In this document: in pieces, positions 4,865-5,372 of the stretch
Position numbering within the stretch: the first letter of the stretch is position 1
How the letters are laid out: every line of letters starts with the position of its first letter
NCBI GenBank assembly: GCA_031275525.1
Contig: JAISOP010000151.1
Span: 1-5,372 of the forward strand
Length of the DNA: 5,372 nucleotides
Direction of reading: 5' to 3'
Origin: Tannerella sp.
Lineage (GTDB): Bacteria; Bacteroidota; Bacteroidia; Bacteroidales; Tannerellaceae
Program-made: the position numbers and the translations under genes
Notes under the pieces: generated by a model
The model's input: only the letters and a program-made list of their open reading frames with translations
The model's database searches: none
What the model was told of the DNA's origin: nothing

Positions 4865-5372
4865 TCATTCTCCATTCTCCGGGTCGTCGTTTGTACAGAG
4901 CATGACGCGGGCGTCCAGCGTGTCGCCGCAGGCCTCAAGCCAACCGGTAAGCAGGCGGTTCAGTTTGGCGGAGGCCAGCGTGTCGCACAGGATGGCCTTC
5001 ATCGGGCGCACCTCCGGACGGGGCAGGACATAAAAAGCCGTCTCGCCGTAGATCCGGTGGCGGATGGCGACCTCGCCCGCCACAATGTTCGGCAGGGTAT
5101 AGACGAATCCCGCCGGACTGGGGAAGCAGGCTTCCCGGCTCCGGATGGTCTCCTGGAAACGGCGGTCTGTGTCCAGCGAGGAAGAGCTGTTGAAAAAAAC
5201 GATACCCATATCTTCCTTCGGCTCTTCGGGGTCAAACCCCGCCATCAGCCATTCCGACGTCAACCATCCCAATTTCGACAGCAAATCCATCTTGAAAAAC
5301 CTGCGATAGTCCACCCCCAGCCAGTAGTAAACTTCCGTCAGGAACGCCCCGGCATCCCCCTTGCAACCGGAT
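4865..5372 (-). CDS. KS-like N-terminal-domain protein (Ketoacyl-synt_2 type), partial at 5' end
   Basis: The frame is open from the right window edge, giving 168 residues without a start. A GTG at 5314 could initiate, but the upstream sequence (SGCKGDAGAFLTEVYYWLG) continues the family pattern, so the true start is probably outside the window. Recognisable parts are YRRFFKMDLLSKLGWLTSEW, MGIVFFNSSSSLDTDRRF and FPSPAGFVYTLPNIVAGEVA. The last resembles the SPxxFxxSxxNxxAG segment of ketosynthase N-terminal domains. The chain ends about 70 residues later, before any catalytic His region, and TAFYVLPRPEVRP stands where TACSSS would be, so it has no active-site Cys. Short KS-like proteins of this type accompany ACP/KS/chain-length-factor genes in Bacteroidetes clusters; their role is not settled. 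It is cotranscribed with the ACP across a 42-bp gap. Confidence 0.75.
   Translation of the reverse strand, partial: SGCKGDAGAFLTEVYYWLGVDYRRFFKMDLLSKLGWLTSEWLMAGFDPEEPKEDMGIVFFNSSSSLDTDRRFQETIRSREACFPSPAGFVYTLPNIVAGEVAIRHRIYGETAFYVLPRPEVRPMKAILCDTLASAKLNRLLTGWLEACGDTLDARVMLCTNDDPENGE

Noticed and set aside
1..5372. CRISPR array or riboswitch
   Set aside because: No regularly spaced repeats longer than the isolated pairs listed were seen, and no conserved riboswitch core was recognised upstream of any gene.

Overview
The window looks like a chromosomal segment from a Bacteroidales (Bacteroidetes) bacterium. The evidence is a tRNA-Leu without an encoded CCA end, an integrase remnant of the Bacteroidales arm-DNA-binding type, the lack of clear Shine-Dalgarno sites, and a minus-strand operon typical of the aryl-polyene/flexirubin-like type II fatty-acid or polyketide clusters of this phylum. 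I cannot name the genus from sequence alone.

Left half (1-1800): this part is A+T-rich and mostly non-coding. It starts with a perfect 12-bp inverted repeat and a long imperfect inverted repeat, followed by tRNA-Leu(UAA) at 420-504. Just downstream, on the same strand, is the N-terminal piece of a tyrosine recombinase (661-805) with a frameshift in an A7 run. It is cut off by an insertion-sequence remnant (797-1716) bounded by 32-bp inverted repeats that match at 31 positions. That remnant holds a frameshifted, C-terminally deleted DDE transposase piece on the minus strand. I read the region as a decayed tRNA-associated integration site later hit by an IS. No cargo gene survives in the window.

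Right half (1889-5372): this part is G+C-rich and tightly packed, and every gene is on the minus strand. In transcription order it holds a short ketosynthase-like protein (running off the right edge), an acyl carrier protein, a complete FabF-type ketosynthase with a full Cys-His-His triad, a ketosynthase-like chain-length factor that has lost all three catalytic residues, and a small four-helix DMT/ArnE-ArnF-like membrane protein. The last three junctions after the ACP are a 3-bp gap, a 3-bp gap and a 7-bp overlap, so the genes are probably translationally coupled. A perfect 28-bp-arm hairpin lies over the last codons of the membrane-protein gene and is the likely end of the transcript.

Together the right-half genes form a minimal type II chain-building set: carrier, active ketosynthase and inactive partner, plus an accessory KS-like protein and a membrane protein that could move a lipid-like product. 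The promoter and the ketoreductase, dehydratase, acyltransferase and export genes expected in such a cluster would lie beyond position 5372.
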